A DNA stretch of 12,367 bases from Actinomycetota bacterium (GCA_016870295.1 VGBY01000017.1:1-12367); one strand, 5' to 3'; numbered from the stretch's first letter, positions 1 through 7,506 are shown. The notes: generated by a model from the sequence alone, not told the origin. A program made the numbers and translations.

Positions 1-1
1 T

Positions 2-700
2 CGCACGATCGAAGCGAAGATCTCACCGCCGGGTGGTGCAGCAGCGCAGTACTACATGTCGCCGAGTGAAGACCTGACGCGACCCGGCAGCACGTGGTAC
101 CCGGCAAACGGCCGCACACGGTTTCCGCTATGGAGTGAACCGACAACCGCCTATCACGAAGGCGTGCCAGGGCACCACTTGCAAATTGGGATGGCCATCG
201 TCAACCGTGAGAAGTTGTCGCGCTTTCAGCGCAACGAGTTCGTCAGCGGTCACGGCGAGGGCTGGGCACTGTACGCCGAGCGGTTGATGGATGAATTCGG
301 GTTTCTGGCCCGACCCGAGTATCGGCTGGGTTTTCTCTACGCACAGGCCTTCCGCGCCGCTCGTGTCGTGGTTGACATTGGTATGCACTGCGACAAGAGG
401 ATTCCGAAAGATTGGCCGTGGCATGCCGGCGAAGCATGGAACCCGGAGTTGGCATTTGAGTTCTTGTCGGCTCGTTCATCGAGCGATGAGGCCTTCAACC
501 GCTCGGAGATCGACCGCTACCTCGGATGGCCGGCACAAGCGATCTCCTACAAACTCGGCGAGCGGGTGTGGCTGCAACTACGTGACGAGGCGAAGGCCAA
601 ACACGGGCCCGCATTCGACCTGCGTGCTTGGCACACCTACGCACTCGGCTTGGGCAACCTCGGGCTCGAGTTGTTCAAGAACGAAATGTCACGCTTCTAA
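2..700 (+). CDS. DUF885 family protein (zinc metallopeptidase-like), C-terminal part
   Basis: The reading frame is open from base 2 to a TAA at 698-700, so this is the last 232 residues of a longer protein cut by the window edge; members of the DUF885 family are usually about 550-600 residues. The diagnostic motif HEGVPGHH is at nt 155-178 (HExxPGHH in the family, which resembles an HExxH zinc site), followed by GEGWALYAE with a further conserved glutamate. The family is annotated as uncharacterised, metallopeptidase-like (M3-like) proteins; the substrate is unknown. The first ATG in frame (56) is internal and should not be taken as the start, because the 18 residues before it continue the protein. 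The stop is only 12 bp from the stop of the convergent L,D-transpeptidase gene, with no obvious terminator between them. Family assignment is firm; function is not. Confidence 0.9.
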   Translation, partial: RTIEAKISPPGGAAAQYYMSPSEDLTRPGSTWYPANGRTRFPLWSEPTTAYHEGVPGHHLQIGMAIVNREKLSRFQRNEFVSGHGEGWALYAERLMDEFGFLARPEYRLGFLYAQAFRAARVVVDIGMHCDKRIPKDWPWHAGEAWNPELAFEFLSARSSSDEAFNRSEIDRYLGWPAQAISYKLGERVWLQLRDEAKAKHGPAFDLRAWHTYALGLGNLGLELFKNEMSRF

Positions 701-712
701 CGCAACAATTAT

Positions 713-1312
713 TTAGCGCGTCACCACTACCTGTGTGCCGGGACGCGCCCACTCGTATACGAACTTTGCATCCGTAGTAGCCATGCGGATGCAACCTGAA
801 CCTGCAAACGAACCAAGTTGTGCCTCGGTCTGCATCACCTCGCCGTCTTTGCGGGGGATCTCGTGGAAGCCGATGTTGCCGCCTGCAGGACCGATTGCGA
901 ATCGCGTCATCCACCGAAAGTTGACCCCTTCAAAGTCAAGGCTGAATGACCACGGACGCTGACTAGAGACTTGGTACGTGCCAGGTGCGGGCACACCCCG
1001 TCGACCCGAGACGGGCATCGAGCGCACTACTTGTTCGTTCTTGTCGACGACCCACACCCACTGCAACGAGTTGCTGTAGACCACACGACGACCCTCGCCG
1101 GTGTTTTTCGGCAAACGTGGCGCGAATCGTCGAGTCTCGCTGATGTTCGGTGCAATCGACGGCAATGGTGAGGCATCCGCTGCCGTTCCAGTTGTGGTGT
1201 CGCCGCCCGAGCCTTGCGTGGCGAGCGCTGGTGCACCGGTGAAGAGGGCCGTGGCACACACCGCTACGACCGCGAAGCGGACCACCGACCAACGAGCGCG
1301 GGTGTGTGTCAC
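713..1312 (-). CDS. Secreted L,D-transpeptidase (YkuD domain)
   Basis: 199 residues. The N-terminus is a Sec signal: basic residues (R5, R7, R12), a hydrophobic core at about 13-26, and a likely cleavage after APALA (residue 31). The C-terminal half is a YkuD-type catalytic domain with His150 (GFHEIP) and the nucleophile Cys174 in SGCIRM, 24 residues apart. Such enzymes make 3-3 cross-links in peptidoglycan or attach proteins to it, outside the membrane. The usual SHGC signature reads GSGC here, so the His two residues before the Cys is replaced by Ser, a variant that other family members also show. The start is GTG at 1312-1310, and it overlaps the stop of the upstream AI-2E-type gene (GTGA), which points to translational coupling in a two-gene operon. 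The total length is short, with just one catalytic domain and a linker of about 45 residues after the signal. Confidence 0.9.
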   Translation of the reverse strand: MTHTRARWSVVRFAVVAVCATALFTGAPALATQGSGGDTTTGTAADASPLPSIAPNISETRRFAPRLPKNTGEGRRVVYSNSLQWVWVVDKNEQVVRSMPVSGRRGVPAPGTYQVSSQRPWSFSLDFEGVNFRWMTRFAIGPAGGNIGFHEIPRKDGEVMQTEAQLGSFAGSGCIRMATTDAKFVYEWARPGTQVVVTR

Positions 1313-2433
1313 TCGGCTCCGTCCCCATCACTCTCAACCACTTCGTATCGCTCGCCCACCGAACTGAGGATGCCCTGAATGACGGCGGCAGCCGGCAAAC
1401 CGAGAATTGCCCCGGTCGGCCCGAGCACGGCACCGCCGATGATTGCCGATGCGAATGCGACACCCGCATGCAACTGCATTTTTTGCGCGGTGATCTTCGG
1501 GGCGATGAGGAAGTTCTCGATCTGTTGATACACCACGATGAAGCCCAAGACGAAGAGTGCCTTCAGCGGTGAGTCGATGACGGTCAATAGCAATGGCAAC
1601 GCACCTGCGACATAGATACCGATCACCGGCAAGAACTGTGATACGACACCTACCCACAGGGCGAGCGCTATCGGTGCGGGCGTGCCGATGGCTTGAAATG
1701 CGATCCAGTGCAGGAACGATGAGACGACGGCGAGAATCGCGCGTGACGAGAGGTAGCCGCCGGTCTTGTCGACCGCCAGTTCCCAGATGTCCAGCACCGT
1801 GCGCTGTCGTTCGGGTCGCAACCAGCTGCAAATCGTGCGGCGCAACTTGGGCCCGTCGGCCGCTAGGTAGAACGTGAACAGCAAGATCGAGAACACCTGA
1901 AAGAGCGTGCTGAAGGCCGACACACCGAGCTGCACGGCGCGGTCCGCCTGCGAATTCAAGAACTCCCGCACGGGGCCCCTCGGATCGTCGATGGAGTCGA
2001 TGACTTCAGCAGCATCCAAGTTGGCGCCGAACGTGTCGTTAAGAAAGCCCACCACGTCAGTGACGTATTGGTCGCGGTTGTCGGCAAGTTCCGACGCTTG
2101 ATCGGCAATCAACGCCCCCATCACGGCCACGAATCCGATTGCCACGACGGCGACACCCGCCAAGATGAGCGCGGTCGCCGTACCCCGCTTCATCCCGCGA
2201 CGCGCAAGACGATTGGTGCCCGGCTCGATTGCCAGCGCGATGAACAGCGAAATCACGAGTAGCAAGAGGAAGCCAAACAGCCGATCCCATAGTTCTTGCA
2301 TGAGTACCGTGCCGAGGAATCCAAGCCACAGCAGCACAATGGCACGTGGCACCCAGCGCGGCATCGCGGTGTTCGAATCACTCGTGACAGCCACAACTTC
2401 CAGAGTACCGATGGTCTCGGGTGGTGGCACCAT
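1309..2433 (-). CDS. AI-2E transporter family (PerM/TqsA-type) membrane protein
   Basis: 374 residues with the layout of the AI-2E family transporters: hydrophobic segments near residues 28-70 and 85-115, a soluble middle part (about 115-165), then several membrane segments to about 355 and a short acidic tail. Recognisable family motifs include LPVIGIY, QQIENFLIAPKI and LGPTGAILGLP near the C-terminus. The family includes exporters of autoinducer-2 and Na+/H+ antiporter-like proteins; the substrate cannot be read from sequence. The ATG at 2433 leaves only 3 bases to the GTG start of the divergent gene, so a start at Met24 (2364) just before the first membrane helix is a real alternative. Neither start has a good Shine-Dalgarno. 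It is the first gene of a pair with the L,D-transpeptidase (4 bp overlap). Confidence 0.87.
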   Translation of the reverse strand: MVPPPETIGTLEVVAVTSDSNTAMPRWVPRAIVLLWLGFLGTVLMQELWDRLFGFLLLLVISLFIALAIEPGTNRLARRGMKRGTATALILAGVAVVAIGFVAVMGALIADQASELADNRDQYVTDVVGFLNDTFGANLDAAEVIDSIDDPRGPVREFLNSQADRAVQLGVSAFSTLFQVFSILLFTFYLAADGPKLRRTICSWLRPERQRTVLDIWELAVDKTGGYLSSRAILAVVSSFLHWIAFQAIGTPAPIALALWVGVVSQFLPVIGIYVAGALPLLLTVIDSPLKALFVLGFIVVYQQIENFLIAPKITAQKMQLHAGVAFASAIIGGAVLGPTGAILGLPAAAVIQGILSSVGERYEVVESDGDGAE

Positions 2434-2436
2434 GTA

Positions 2437-3366
2437 GTGGTGAGATTGTTGCCTCCCGCACTAAACGACGTCAGGTTGTCGCGCGACAGCCTGAACGATG
2501 CGCTGTCAACCGTGCGCGAGAGTCTTACCAAGGCGCTGCGTGACCGCGTTGCCGGCCCTGACGGTGAAACGCGTCTGATGCAGTTGCTCGAGCCGACGGC
2601 GCCACGTTGGTTCAGTGAAGATCGTCCAATTCGTCGTGTGCACGCTGACGCGTCGATGTTCATCGGTGGACTACGGGCATTGCTCGTACAGTCACTGCAC
2701 CCGCTGGCAATGGCCGGTGTTGCGCAACATTCTGATTATCGCAACGACCCATGGGGTCGTTTGCAGCGCACGGCCGACTTCCTGGCCGCCACTTCGTTCG
2801 GCCCAGAGTCGGAGGCGCAGCGCGCCGTCGACCTCGTCAATCGTGTGCACGAACGGGTCGTGGGTACGGCGAGTGACGGGCGAACGTATTCCGCTCGAGA
2901 TCCGCACTTGCTGCGCTGGGTGCACATCGTGGAAATCGACAGTTTTCTCGTGGCGCACCAACGCTTCGGCGAGTTCCCGCTTGACTCCGCTGGTTGTGAC
3001 GGATACGTGCAGGATGCGGCGCTCATCGCCCGCAAACTCGGCGTGCCCGCCCCGCCGGAGTCGGTGCGTGCGCTGCACGACCAAATTTCGTCGTACCGCA
3101 ACGAGGTTCGCGGTACTAAGGAATCACGCGACGCGATGCGCTACCTACTGTTTGAGCCGCCGCTACCGCCGGTTGCACAAGCCGCATATTCACTGCTGAT
3201 TGCAGCGACCATCGCGACACTGCCTCGTTGGTCACGACCGCATCTGCAATTGCCGTACCTGCCCGTCACCGAGAGGGTCGCGTTGCGACCTCTGGGTGAT
3301 GCAATCACGCGGGTCATTCGCTGGGCGATGCCCCGTCGAGTGTGGCAGCCGCCGACCGACCAATAG
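2437..3366 (+). CDS. DUF2236 / MpaB-type oxygenase-like protein
   Basis: 309 residues from GTG 2437. The family signature is clear: RVHADASMFIGGLRALLVQ followed by LHPLAMAGV (residues about 67-94), then DPWGRLQRT, VHERVVG and ARDPHLLRWVH. DUF2236 proteins share a fold with the latex-clearing protein Lcp and the ER-bound oxygenase MpaB, and those studied bind haem b; the substrate here is unknown. The N-terminal stretch of about 60 residues before the domain is hydrophilic and there is no clear signal peptide; a hydrophobic segment lies near the C-terminus (AQAAYSLLIAATIATL). No ATG fits: the only upstream ATG in frame (2296) lies deep in the opposite gene, and the next internal one (2578) is too close to the domain. 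GTG 2437 or GTG 2440 is therefore the likely start. The gene ends 4 bp from the convergent C26-peptidase gene. Confidence 0.83.
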   Translation: MVRLLPPALNDVRLSRDSLNDALSTVRESLTKALRDRVAGPDGETRLMQLLEPTAPRWFSEDRPIRRVHADASMFIGGLRALLVQSLHPLAMAGVAQHSDYRNDPWGRLQRTADFLAATSFGPESEAQRAVDLVNRVHERVVGTASDGRTYSARDPHLLRWVHIVEIDSFLVAHQRFGEFPLDSAGCDGYVQDAALIARKLGVPAPPESVRALHDQISSYRNEVRGTKESRDAMRYLLFEPPLPPVAQAAYSLLIAATIATLPRWSRPHLQLPYLPVTERVALRPLGDAITRVIRWAMPRRVWQPPTDQ

Positions 3367-3370
3367 TCGC

Positions 3371-4108
3371 TCAACGCGACAATTCAACGAACGCATGGTA
3401 GATGCCCTGCTGTTGCGAGTCATCTGCCGAAGTGTCTTCCGGGTGCCACTGCACCCCGATGATGTGATGGCGTTCATGTTCGATGGCTTCAAGCAGCCCG
3501 TCGGGTGCGTGTCCGACGGGTCGAAAACCCGTTGCCAGTCGGTCGATGCCTTGATGATGAAACGACGCGCCGTTGATACGGGTCGCGCCGGTTGCCCGCG
3601 CAAGCCAGCAGTCGCGCACCAGCTCCACCTCGTGCAGGGCAAACTCCGCCCCGACCGGGAATTCGCCCGGCGCATGTGCGACGAGTGACGCGGCATTCGG
3701 TAAGTCACCGAGATGTTGCACCAATGTGCCACCGAGCACCACGTTGGTGAGCTGCATACCGCGACACACCGCGAGCACCGGCAATTCATTCGCCAAGGCA
3801 CCATGCAACATTGCGGTCTCGAAACGATCCTGCTGCGGCGATACCCCGTAGACGTTCAACGACGCCTGCTGGCCGTACAGCGATGGGTCGACATCGGGGC
3901 CACCCATCAGGACCAGTGCGTCGAATCGCGACAACAACTCGTTCGCATCGTCATCGGTGAACACCTGCGGTGCGACAACGATGGGTTCCCCACCGGCACG
4001 CAGGATCGAGTTGAGATAACGCTTGCCCGCAAACGCCACTTCATCGCGCGACACGCGACTCGGTGCGCCGGTGCGCCCCGCAACGGCGATGAGTGGAGTC
4101 ACTTGCAC
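3371..4108 (-). CDS. Gamma-glutamyl-gamma-aminobutyrate hydrolase-like class I glutamine amidotransferase (peptidase C26)
   Basis: 245 residues, the normal size for the PuuD / peptidase C26 group. Visible motifs are MGGPDVDPSLYG (68-79), the nucleophile elbow AVCRGMQ with Cys115, SFHHQGID (182-189), and QWHPE with His222 and Glu224 completing the Cys-His-Glu triad. Enzymes of this group hydrolyse gamma-glutamyl amides, for example in polyamine breakdown. No other putrescine-pathway gene is nearby, so the substrate is open and I give no symbol. The start is GTG 4108 (10 bp overlap with the upstream glycosylase gene) or GTG 4102 (4 bp GTGA overlap); both imply translational coupling. It is the last gene of the cyclophilin-glycosylase-C26 unit and stops 4 bp from the convergent DUF2236 gene. 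Confidence 0.88.
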   Translation of the reverse strand: MQVTPLIAVAGRTGAPSRVSRDEVAFAGKRYLNSILRAGGEPIVVAPQVFTDDDANELLSRFDALVLMGGPDVDPSLYGQQASLNVYGVSPQQDRFETAMLHGALANELPVLAVCRGMQLTNVVLGGTLVQHLGDLPNAASLVAHAPGEFPVGAEFALHEVELVRDCWLARATGATRINGASFHHQGIDRLATGFRPVGHAPDGLLEAIEHERHHIIGVQWHPEDTSADDSQQQGIYHAFVELSR

Positions 4109-5295
4109 AACGCTACGAGTGGCGTCGCCAGTGAACCCCGTCGGGCAACTGCGACATCATCGAGTCCGAGCCATGATGCCATTTCACGTAATCGCGCAGC
4201 AATCGGGGCAGCCACCGATTTCGCCGCGACGCCTCTCTCGAGGTAGGCACCTTCGACGCGCAGCACACCCGCGTGACGATCCGCCTTCATATCGAGACGA
4301 CCAACGAGTCGTTCACCGCAGAGCACCGGCAGCACGTAATAGCCGAATCGTCGTTTGGGCTTGGGTGTGTAGATCTCGATGCGGTAGTGAAAGTCAAAGA
4401 GACGTTCGTTGCGGTCACGATTCCACACCAGTGAGTCGAACGGGGACAGCAAGGCACACGTCGTTACTCGCCGTGGAATGGTGAGACGCTTTGGTACATA
4501 GGCAACTTCATCCCATCCCTCCACGGTCGCTGTTCGTAGAGCACCATCTTCAACGAGGGCGTCGAGTGCGGCGCGGGCATCTCGTGGCTTCTGGCGGTGA
4601 TAATCCGCCAGATCGGTGAAGGTTGCGACACCGAGATGTTCACAGGCACGACGCAGCAACTCGCGGCGCGAATCAAGCTCGCTCGGGGTCTCGGCATTGA
4701 GCACGTTTCGCGGTAACACGCGTTCGGGCAGGTCGTACACGCGGGCAAAGTCGATATCGCGGGCCCGTGTGGTGACGCGACCGGCATAAAAGAGGTACTC
4801 GAGCGCCGACTTCGCATCATCCCAGTCCCACCAGGTGCCCTTCTTGCCGACACGGGTGGAAACCTCCGCAGCCTTCAGTGGGCCGTCGGCGCGCACACGC
4901 GCATAGAGGCGCTCTACCAACGCTCTGTTGCGGGAGTAGTAGTTGCCAAGCCATGGATGTGGCCGTCGCATCTTCCAGCGCATGAGCGGATGCAGATCTA
5001 CCGGTGCGAGGGACGCTTCGTGCACCCAGTACTCGAACATCTTGCCTTTGGTCACCGCGTTCGACACGACTCGCCGATCATGGGCACCGATGCGCGCAAA
5101 GATCGGCAACTCCTGACTGCGCACGAGAACATTGACGGAATCAATCTGCAGAACGCCAACGTGGGTGAGCAATTTCTGCAGTTGACTGGCATCACTACCC
5201 CGATACTCACGACCGAAACCTTGGGCGGCTAACGCGACTCGCCTGGCTTCTGTTAGCGACAGCTCGACGGCACCACGCGAGCGAGGCTGCGCCAC
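4099..5295 (-). CDS. YcaQ/AlkX-family winged-helix DNA glycosylase (HTH_42)
   Basis: 398 residues, matching the size of the HTH_42 family. In this family E. coli YcaQ (AlkX) and Streptomyces AlkZ open alkylated bases and interstrand cross-links in DNA. The N-terminal part carries LQIDSVNVLVRSQ (49-61); Gln50-Ile-Asp52 fits the catalytic Q-x-D motif of the YcaQ/AlkX branch rather than the QxQ motif of AlkZ. FEYWVHEASLAP (87-98) is the next conserved block, and the C-terminal region (about 285-370) has FDSLVWNR and LVGRLDMKADR as in the family. The protein is soluble and expected to act on DNA in the cytoplasm. The start is GTG 5295, 6 bp after the cyclophilin stop, so the genes are very likely co-transcribed. 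Family assignment is firm; cross-link activity is inferred from the motif. A second alkyl-base glycosylase gene (tag) lies about 0.7 kb beyond the operon's start. Confidence 0.88.
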   Translation of the reverse strand: MAQPRSRGAVELSLTEARRVALAAQGFGREYRGSDASQLQKLLTHVGVLQIDSVNVLVRSQELPIFARIGAHDRRVVSNAVTKGKMFEYWVHEASLAPVDLHPLMRWKMRRPHPWLGNYYSRNRALVERLYARVRADGPLKAAEVSTRVGKKGTWWDWDDAKSALEYLFYAGRVTTRARDIDFARVYDLPERVLPRNVLNAETPSELDSRRELLRRACEHLGVATFTDLADYHRQKPRDARAALDALVEDGALRTATVEGWDEVAYVPKRLTIPRRVTTCALLSPFDSLVWNRDRNERLFDFHYRIEIYTPKPKRRFGYYVLPVLCGERLVGRLDMKADRHAGVLRVEGAYLERGVAAKSVAAPIAARLREMASWLGLDDVAVARRGSLATPLVALCK

Positions 5296-5301
5296 GCGGG
5301 T

Positions 5302-5859
5302 CTAGTCCGCGACGGTGATCGTGACCGAGTTGATGACGACGTCGGTCTTCGGACGATCGCCTGCGCCGGTCGGCACGTTCTGCATCGTCTCAACGACATC
5401 GATGCCCTTCACGACCTGCCCGAACAGCGAGTACTGCGGTGGCAGACGGCAGCCGTCGGGGCCGCTGATGATGAAGAACTGTGATCCATTGGTGTTCGGG
5501 CCCGCATTGGCCATCGCCAACGAACCGACCTTGTACTGATTGGGCTTCGGTAGTTCGTCACCGAATCGATAACCGGGGCCGCCACGGCCCGAACCTTCGG
5601 GGTCACCGCCCTGACAGACGAAATTCTTGATGATGCGATGGAAGATGACGCCGTCGTAATAGTGACTCAGCGCCAGGAACACGAAGTTGTTCACCGTTCG
5701 TGGTGCGGCCGCTGCGTCGAGCGCGATGATGATCTCGCCGAGCGACGTGCTCATCGTGGCGGTGTAGCGCTTCGTTGCATCGATACCCATCTCCGGTGGC
5801 TCGGCAAAGCGTTGCTGTTTCTTGGCGGAACCGTCGAACGGCGGAAACTGTAATGGCAT
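5302..5859 (-). CDS. Peptidyl-prolyl cis-trans isomerase, cyclophilin type
   Basis: 185 residues: one cyclophilin domain from about residue 31 to 183 behind a hydrophilic tail of about 30 residues. Active-site residues can be aligned by eye to human cyclophilin A: Arg75 (FHRII; R55), Gln83 (VCQGGDP; Q63), Met117 in LAMANAGPNTNGSQFF, and Phe129 (F113). The tryptophan that binds cyclosporin is not seen at the equivalent place (GCRLPPQ). There is no signal peptide or lipobox, so it is a cytoplasmic folding enzyme that isomerises Xaa-Pro bonds. The start ATG 5859 is preceded by TAGCGT 8 nt upstream, compatible with leaderless transcription. It is the first gene of a three-gene minus-strand unit with the AlkX-like glycosylase and the C26 hydrolase, and is divergent from a 36-residue ORF. 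Confidence 0.93.
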   Translation of the reverse strand: MPLQFPPFDGSAKKQQRFAEPPEMGIDATKRYTATMSTSLGEIIIALDAAAAPRTVNNFVFLALSHYYDGVIFHRIIKNFVCQGGDPEGSGRGGPGYRFGDELPKPNQYKVGSLAMANAGPNTNGSQFFIISGPDGCRLPPQYSLFGQVVKGIDVVETMQNVPTGAGDRPKTDVVINSVTITVAD

Positions 5860-5867
5860 AACGGGTC

Positions 5868-5873
5868 ACGCTA
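5868..5873 (-). promoter_or_regulatory. Candidate -10 box of the cyclophilin operon
   Basis: Reading the minus strand, TAGCGT (TANNNT) ends 8 nt before the cyclophilin ATG, inside the 8-bp palindrome CGCTAGCG (5869-5876). The spacing would place the transcript start at or next to the ATG, a leaderless arrangement common in actinobacteria. No convincing -35 is visible. By-eye call only. Confidence 0.3.
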
Positions 5874-5903
5874 GCGGTGCACGCGACCGTCGACGCAGTC
5901 GCC

Positions 5904-5909
5904 TACTCT
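5904..5909 (+). promoter_or_regulatory. Candidate -10 box of the 36-residue ORF
   Basis: TACTCT (TANNNT) ends 8 nt before the ATG at 5918, again the geometry of a leaderless transcript. It mirrors the -10 candidate on the other strand at 5868-5873, so the 58 bp between the two start codons would hold both promoters. No clear -35 hexamer. An imperfectly centred repeat GCGAC/GTCGC (5883-5887 and 5898-5902) lies between the two boxes. Confidence 0.3.
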
Positions 5910-5917
5910 GTTCGTGG

Positions 5918-6028
5918 ATGAGCGACACGAGCAACCAACACGACGAGCCACTTGATCTTGATGAGATCGAAGCACAACTCGCCGAGATTGAGTTGATGCT
6001 CGAGCGCCTCGACAAACAGAACGGCTGA
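5918..6028 (+). CDS. Small acidic coiled-coil-like protein (36 aa), unknown function
   Basis: ATG 5918 to TGA 6026-6028 codes for 36 residues, beginning MSDTSNQHDEP. After a polar N-terminus, residues about 12-33 form a strongly acidic, leucine-rich helix (LDLDEIEAQLAEIELMLERL) with hydrophobic residues at 3-4 spacing, as in a short coiled coil or a docking helix. Support for it being real: a TANNNT box 8 nt upstream, a position that fills the gap between two genes exactly (its stop codon ends one base before the tag stop begins), and biased amphipathic composition. There is no Shine-Dalgarno, consistent with leaderless translation. I do not recognise a family and assign no function; it may be a partner or adaptor of a larger protein. 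Confidence 0.6.
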   Translation: MSDTSNQHDEPLDLDEIEAQLAEIELMLERLDKQNG

Positions 6029-6616
6029 CTAGCGCACCCAACAGCCATCAAGGTGGTCGTTGACGACACCGACTGACTGCATGAATGCATACATCGTCGT
6101 CGGGCCGACGAAACTCCAACCGCGGCGTTTCAATTCCTTCGACAGACGTGTCGACGAGGGCGTGTGAGACGGTAGTCCTGGAGGCGTGGCGCGGTCGCCC
6201 TCACGTTCTTGCGTTGCAAACTGCCAGACGAAGGCATCGAGTGAACCAACTTCATTGACCAGATCGATACATCGACGCGCGTTATTGATGGTCGACTCGA
6301 TTTTTCCCCGGTGGCGCACGATGCCGGCGTCACCCAGCAATCTGGCGACGTCGCGCTCGGTGAACGCAGCCACCTTTTCAAAGTCAAAGTCGGCAAAGGC
6401 GCACCGAAAGTTCTCCCGCTTACGCAGGATGGTGAGCCAACTCAGACCCGATTGAAACCCTTCGAGACAGATCTTTTCGTACAGCCGCCGGTCGTCGTGC
6501 ACGGGCCGACCCCATTCGTCATCGTGATACGCGACGTAAAGCGGGTCATCTCCGCACCACCAGCAGCGAGACTTACCGTCAGCGTGCTTGCGCAGCCAAT
6601 CGTTCGACTGCTGCAC
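6029..6616 (-). CDS. tag: DNA-3-methyladenine glycosylase I
   Basis: 195 residues from GTG 6616, close to the 187 residues of E. coli Tag. It removes 3-methyladenine from alkylated DNA. Zinc ligands of Tag are present: Cys18 (RCWWCG), His31 (AYHDDEWG), His188 and Cys192 (NDHLDGC) at the C-terminus. The central block EGFQSGLSWLTILRKRENF carries the catalytic-pocket Glu and Trp typical of the family. The frame stays open upstream to an ATG at 6757, but those extra residues would overlap the Bax inhibitor gene by 88 bp and have no Tag counterpart. GTG 6616 gives the right length and a 53 bp gap, so I prefer it, although no Shine-Dalgarno is visible. It is probably co-transcribed with the Bax inhibitor gene upstream. 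The stop directly abuts that of the convergent 36-residue ORF. Confidence 0.92.
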   Translation of the reverse strand: MQQSNDWLRKHADGKSRCWWCGDDPLYVAYHDDEWGRPVHDDRRLYEKICLEGFQSGLSWLTILRKRENFRCAFADFDFEKVAAFTERDVARLLGDAGIVRHRGKIESTINNARRCIDLVNEVGSLDAFVWQFATQEREGDRATPPGLPSHTPSSTRLSKELKRRGWSFVGPTTMYAFMQSVGVVNDHLDGCWVR

Positions 6617-6669
6617 GGCGTTAGGAAAGCGTTTGTGGGGCGCTCGTACAGCCTGTTGCTGGCGAGCGT

Positions 6670-7494
6670 CTAGCGATCGCGCAACTTGGCGAGCAGGCGC
6701 AACACCTCGAGGTACAGCCAGACGAGGGTGACCAGCAAACCGAGCGCCGCGAACCACTCCATGCGCTGCGGCAACGCCATCTGCTCACCCTTCTCGATGA
6801 AGTCGAAGTCCAACGCCAGATTGAAGGCCGCCAGACCCGCGACGAACAAGCTGAACAGGATGCCAATGCCGCTACTGCTGTTGATGAACGACACGTTGGC
6901 TCCGAAGAGGCTGGTGACGAACGAGACCAAGTACAGCACTGCCACGCCGAGCGTGGCCCCGATCACGATGCGACGGAACTTGTCGGTGACACGCAGGACG
7001 CGGGTGCGGTACAAGAACAGCATCACGCCGAACACTGCGAGCGTGGTGCCGACTGCTTGCAGCACGATGCCCGAGTACATGGCATCGAACATCTTGGAGA
7101 GTGCACCGATGAAGAGCCCTTGTCCCACCGCATACACCGGGCCGAGGATGTGCGACAGCATCGGCTTGAACATCGTGACGATGACGGCGATGAAACCGAC
7201 GATTGCACCGACGAACGCCATCGGCGGGAACGACAATCTGTTGGGTTCCGGTTCGGCGACTGCAATCCAACCGACGGCGGCAGAAATCAACAACAGTGCA
7301 AAGAGCACGAGGCTGGCGCTCGCAGCACCGCTCACGGTCATGACGCCGGGGTGGTACTTGGTGGTTGGGCCATCGGTCATCGGCGGCGCCCACGTGCCGG
7401 TGGGCTGACCGCTCGCCACGCCCCAGCCGGGTTCGCCGGCGTGACGCTGACGCATCTTGTCGAAAGTGGATTCGTTGAGGACGGGGTTGGACAT
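6670..7494 (-). CDS. Bax inhibitor-1/YccA family membrane protein
   Basis: 274 residues from ATG 7494, beginning MSNPVLNESTF, which is the usual beginning of the actinobacterial Bax inhibitor-1-like group (BaxI_1). Residues 1-50 are soluble. Seven or so hydrophobic segments follow, and the protein ends with the family-typical LDFDFIEKG, MEWFAALGLL and WLYLEVLRLL. Family members are inner-membrane proteins, some of which conduct calcium; the role in bacteria is not settled. An upstream ATG (7581) would add 29 residues unlike the family; ATG 7494 has GAAGG directly upstream and TATTAT 6 nt away. It heads a unit with tag and is divergent from the sigma factor gene. Family call is firm. Confidence 0.92.
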   Translation of the reverse strand: MSNPVLNESTFDKMRQRHAGEPGWGVASGQPTGTWAPPMTDGPTTKYHPGVMTVSGAASASLVLFALLLISAAVGWIAVAEPEPNRLSFPPMAFVGAIVGFIAVIVTMFKPMLSHILGPVYAVGQGLFIGALSKMFDAMYSGIVLQAVGTTLAVFGVMLFLYRTRVLRVTDKFRRIVIGATLGVAVLYLVSFVTSLFGANVSFINSSSGIGILFSLFVAGLAAFNLALDFDFIEKGEQMALPQRMEWFAALGLLVTLVWLYLEVLRLLAKLRDR

Positions 7495-7500
7495 GCCTTC

Positions 7501-7506
7501 ATAATA
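7501..7506 (-). promoter_or_regulatory. Candidate -10 box of the Bax inhibitor gene
   Basis: On the minus strand TATTAT (close to TATAAT) ends 6 nt before the ATG at 7494, with GAAGG in between. The transcript would be leaderless or almost so. No good -35 hexamer is visible at the usual spacing; the inverted repeat at 7513-7542 covers that position. Confidence 0.4.

Noticed and set aside
2296..2436. ATG 2296 as the start of the DUF2236 gene
   Set aside because: It lies 138 bp inside the opposing AI-2E-type gene, and the resulting residues are an antisense translation with no resemblance to the family.
6617..6757. Longer N-terminus of Tag from an ATG at 6757
   Set aside because: It would overlap the Bax inhibitor gene by 88 bp, and the added residues have no counterpart in Tag; GTG 6616 gives the family length.
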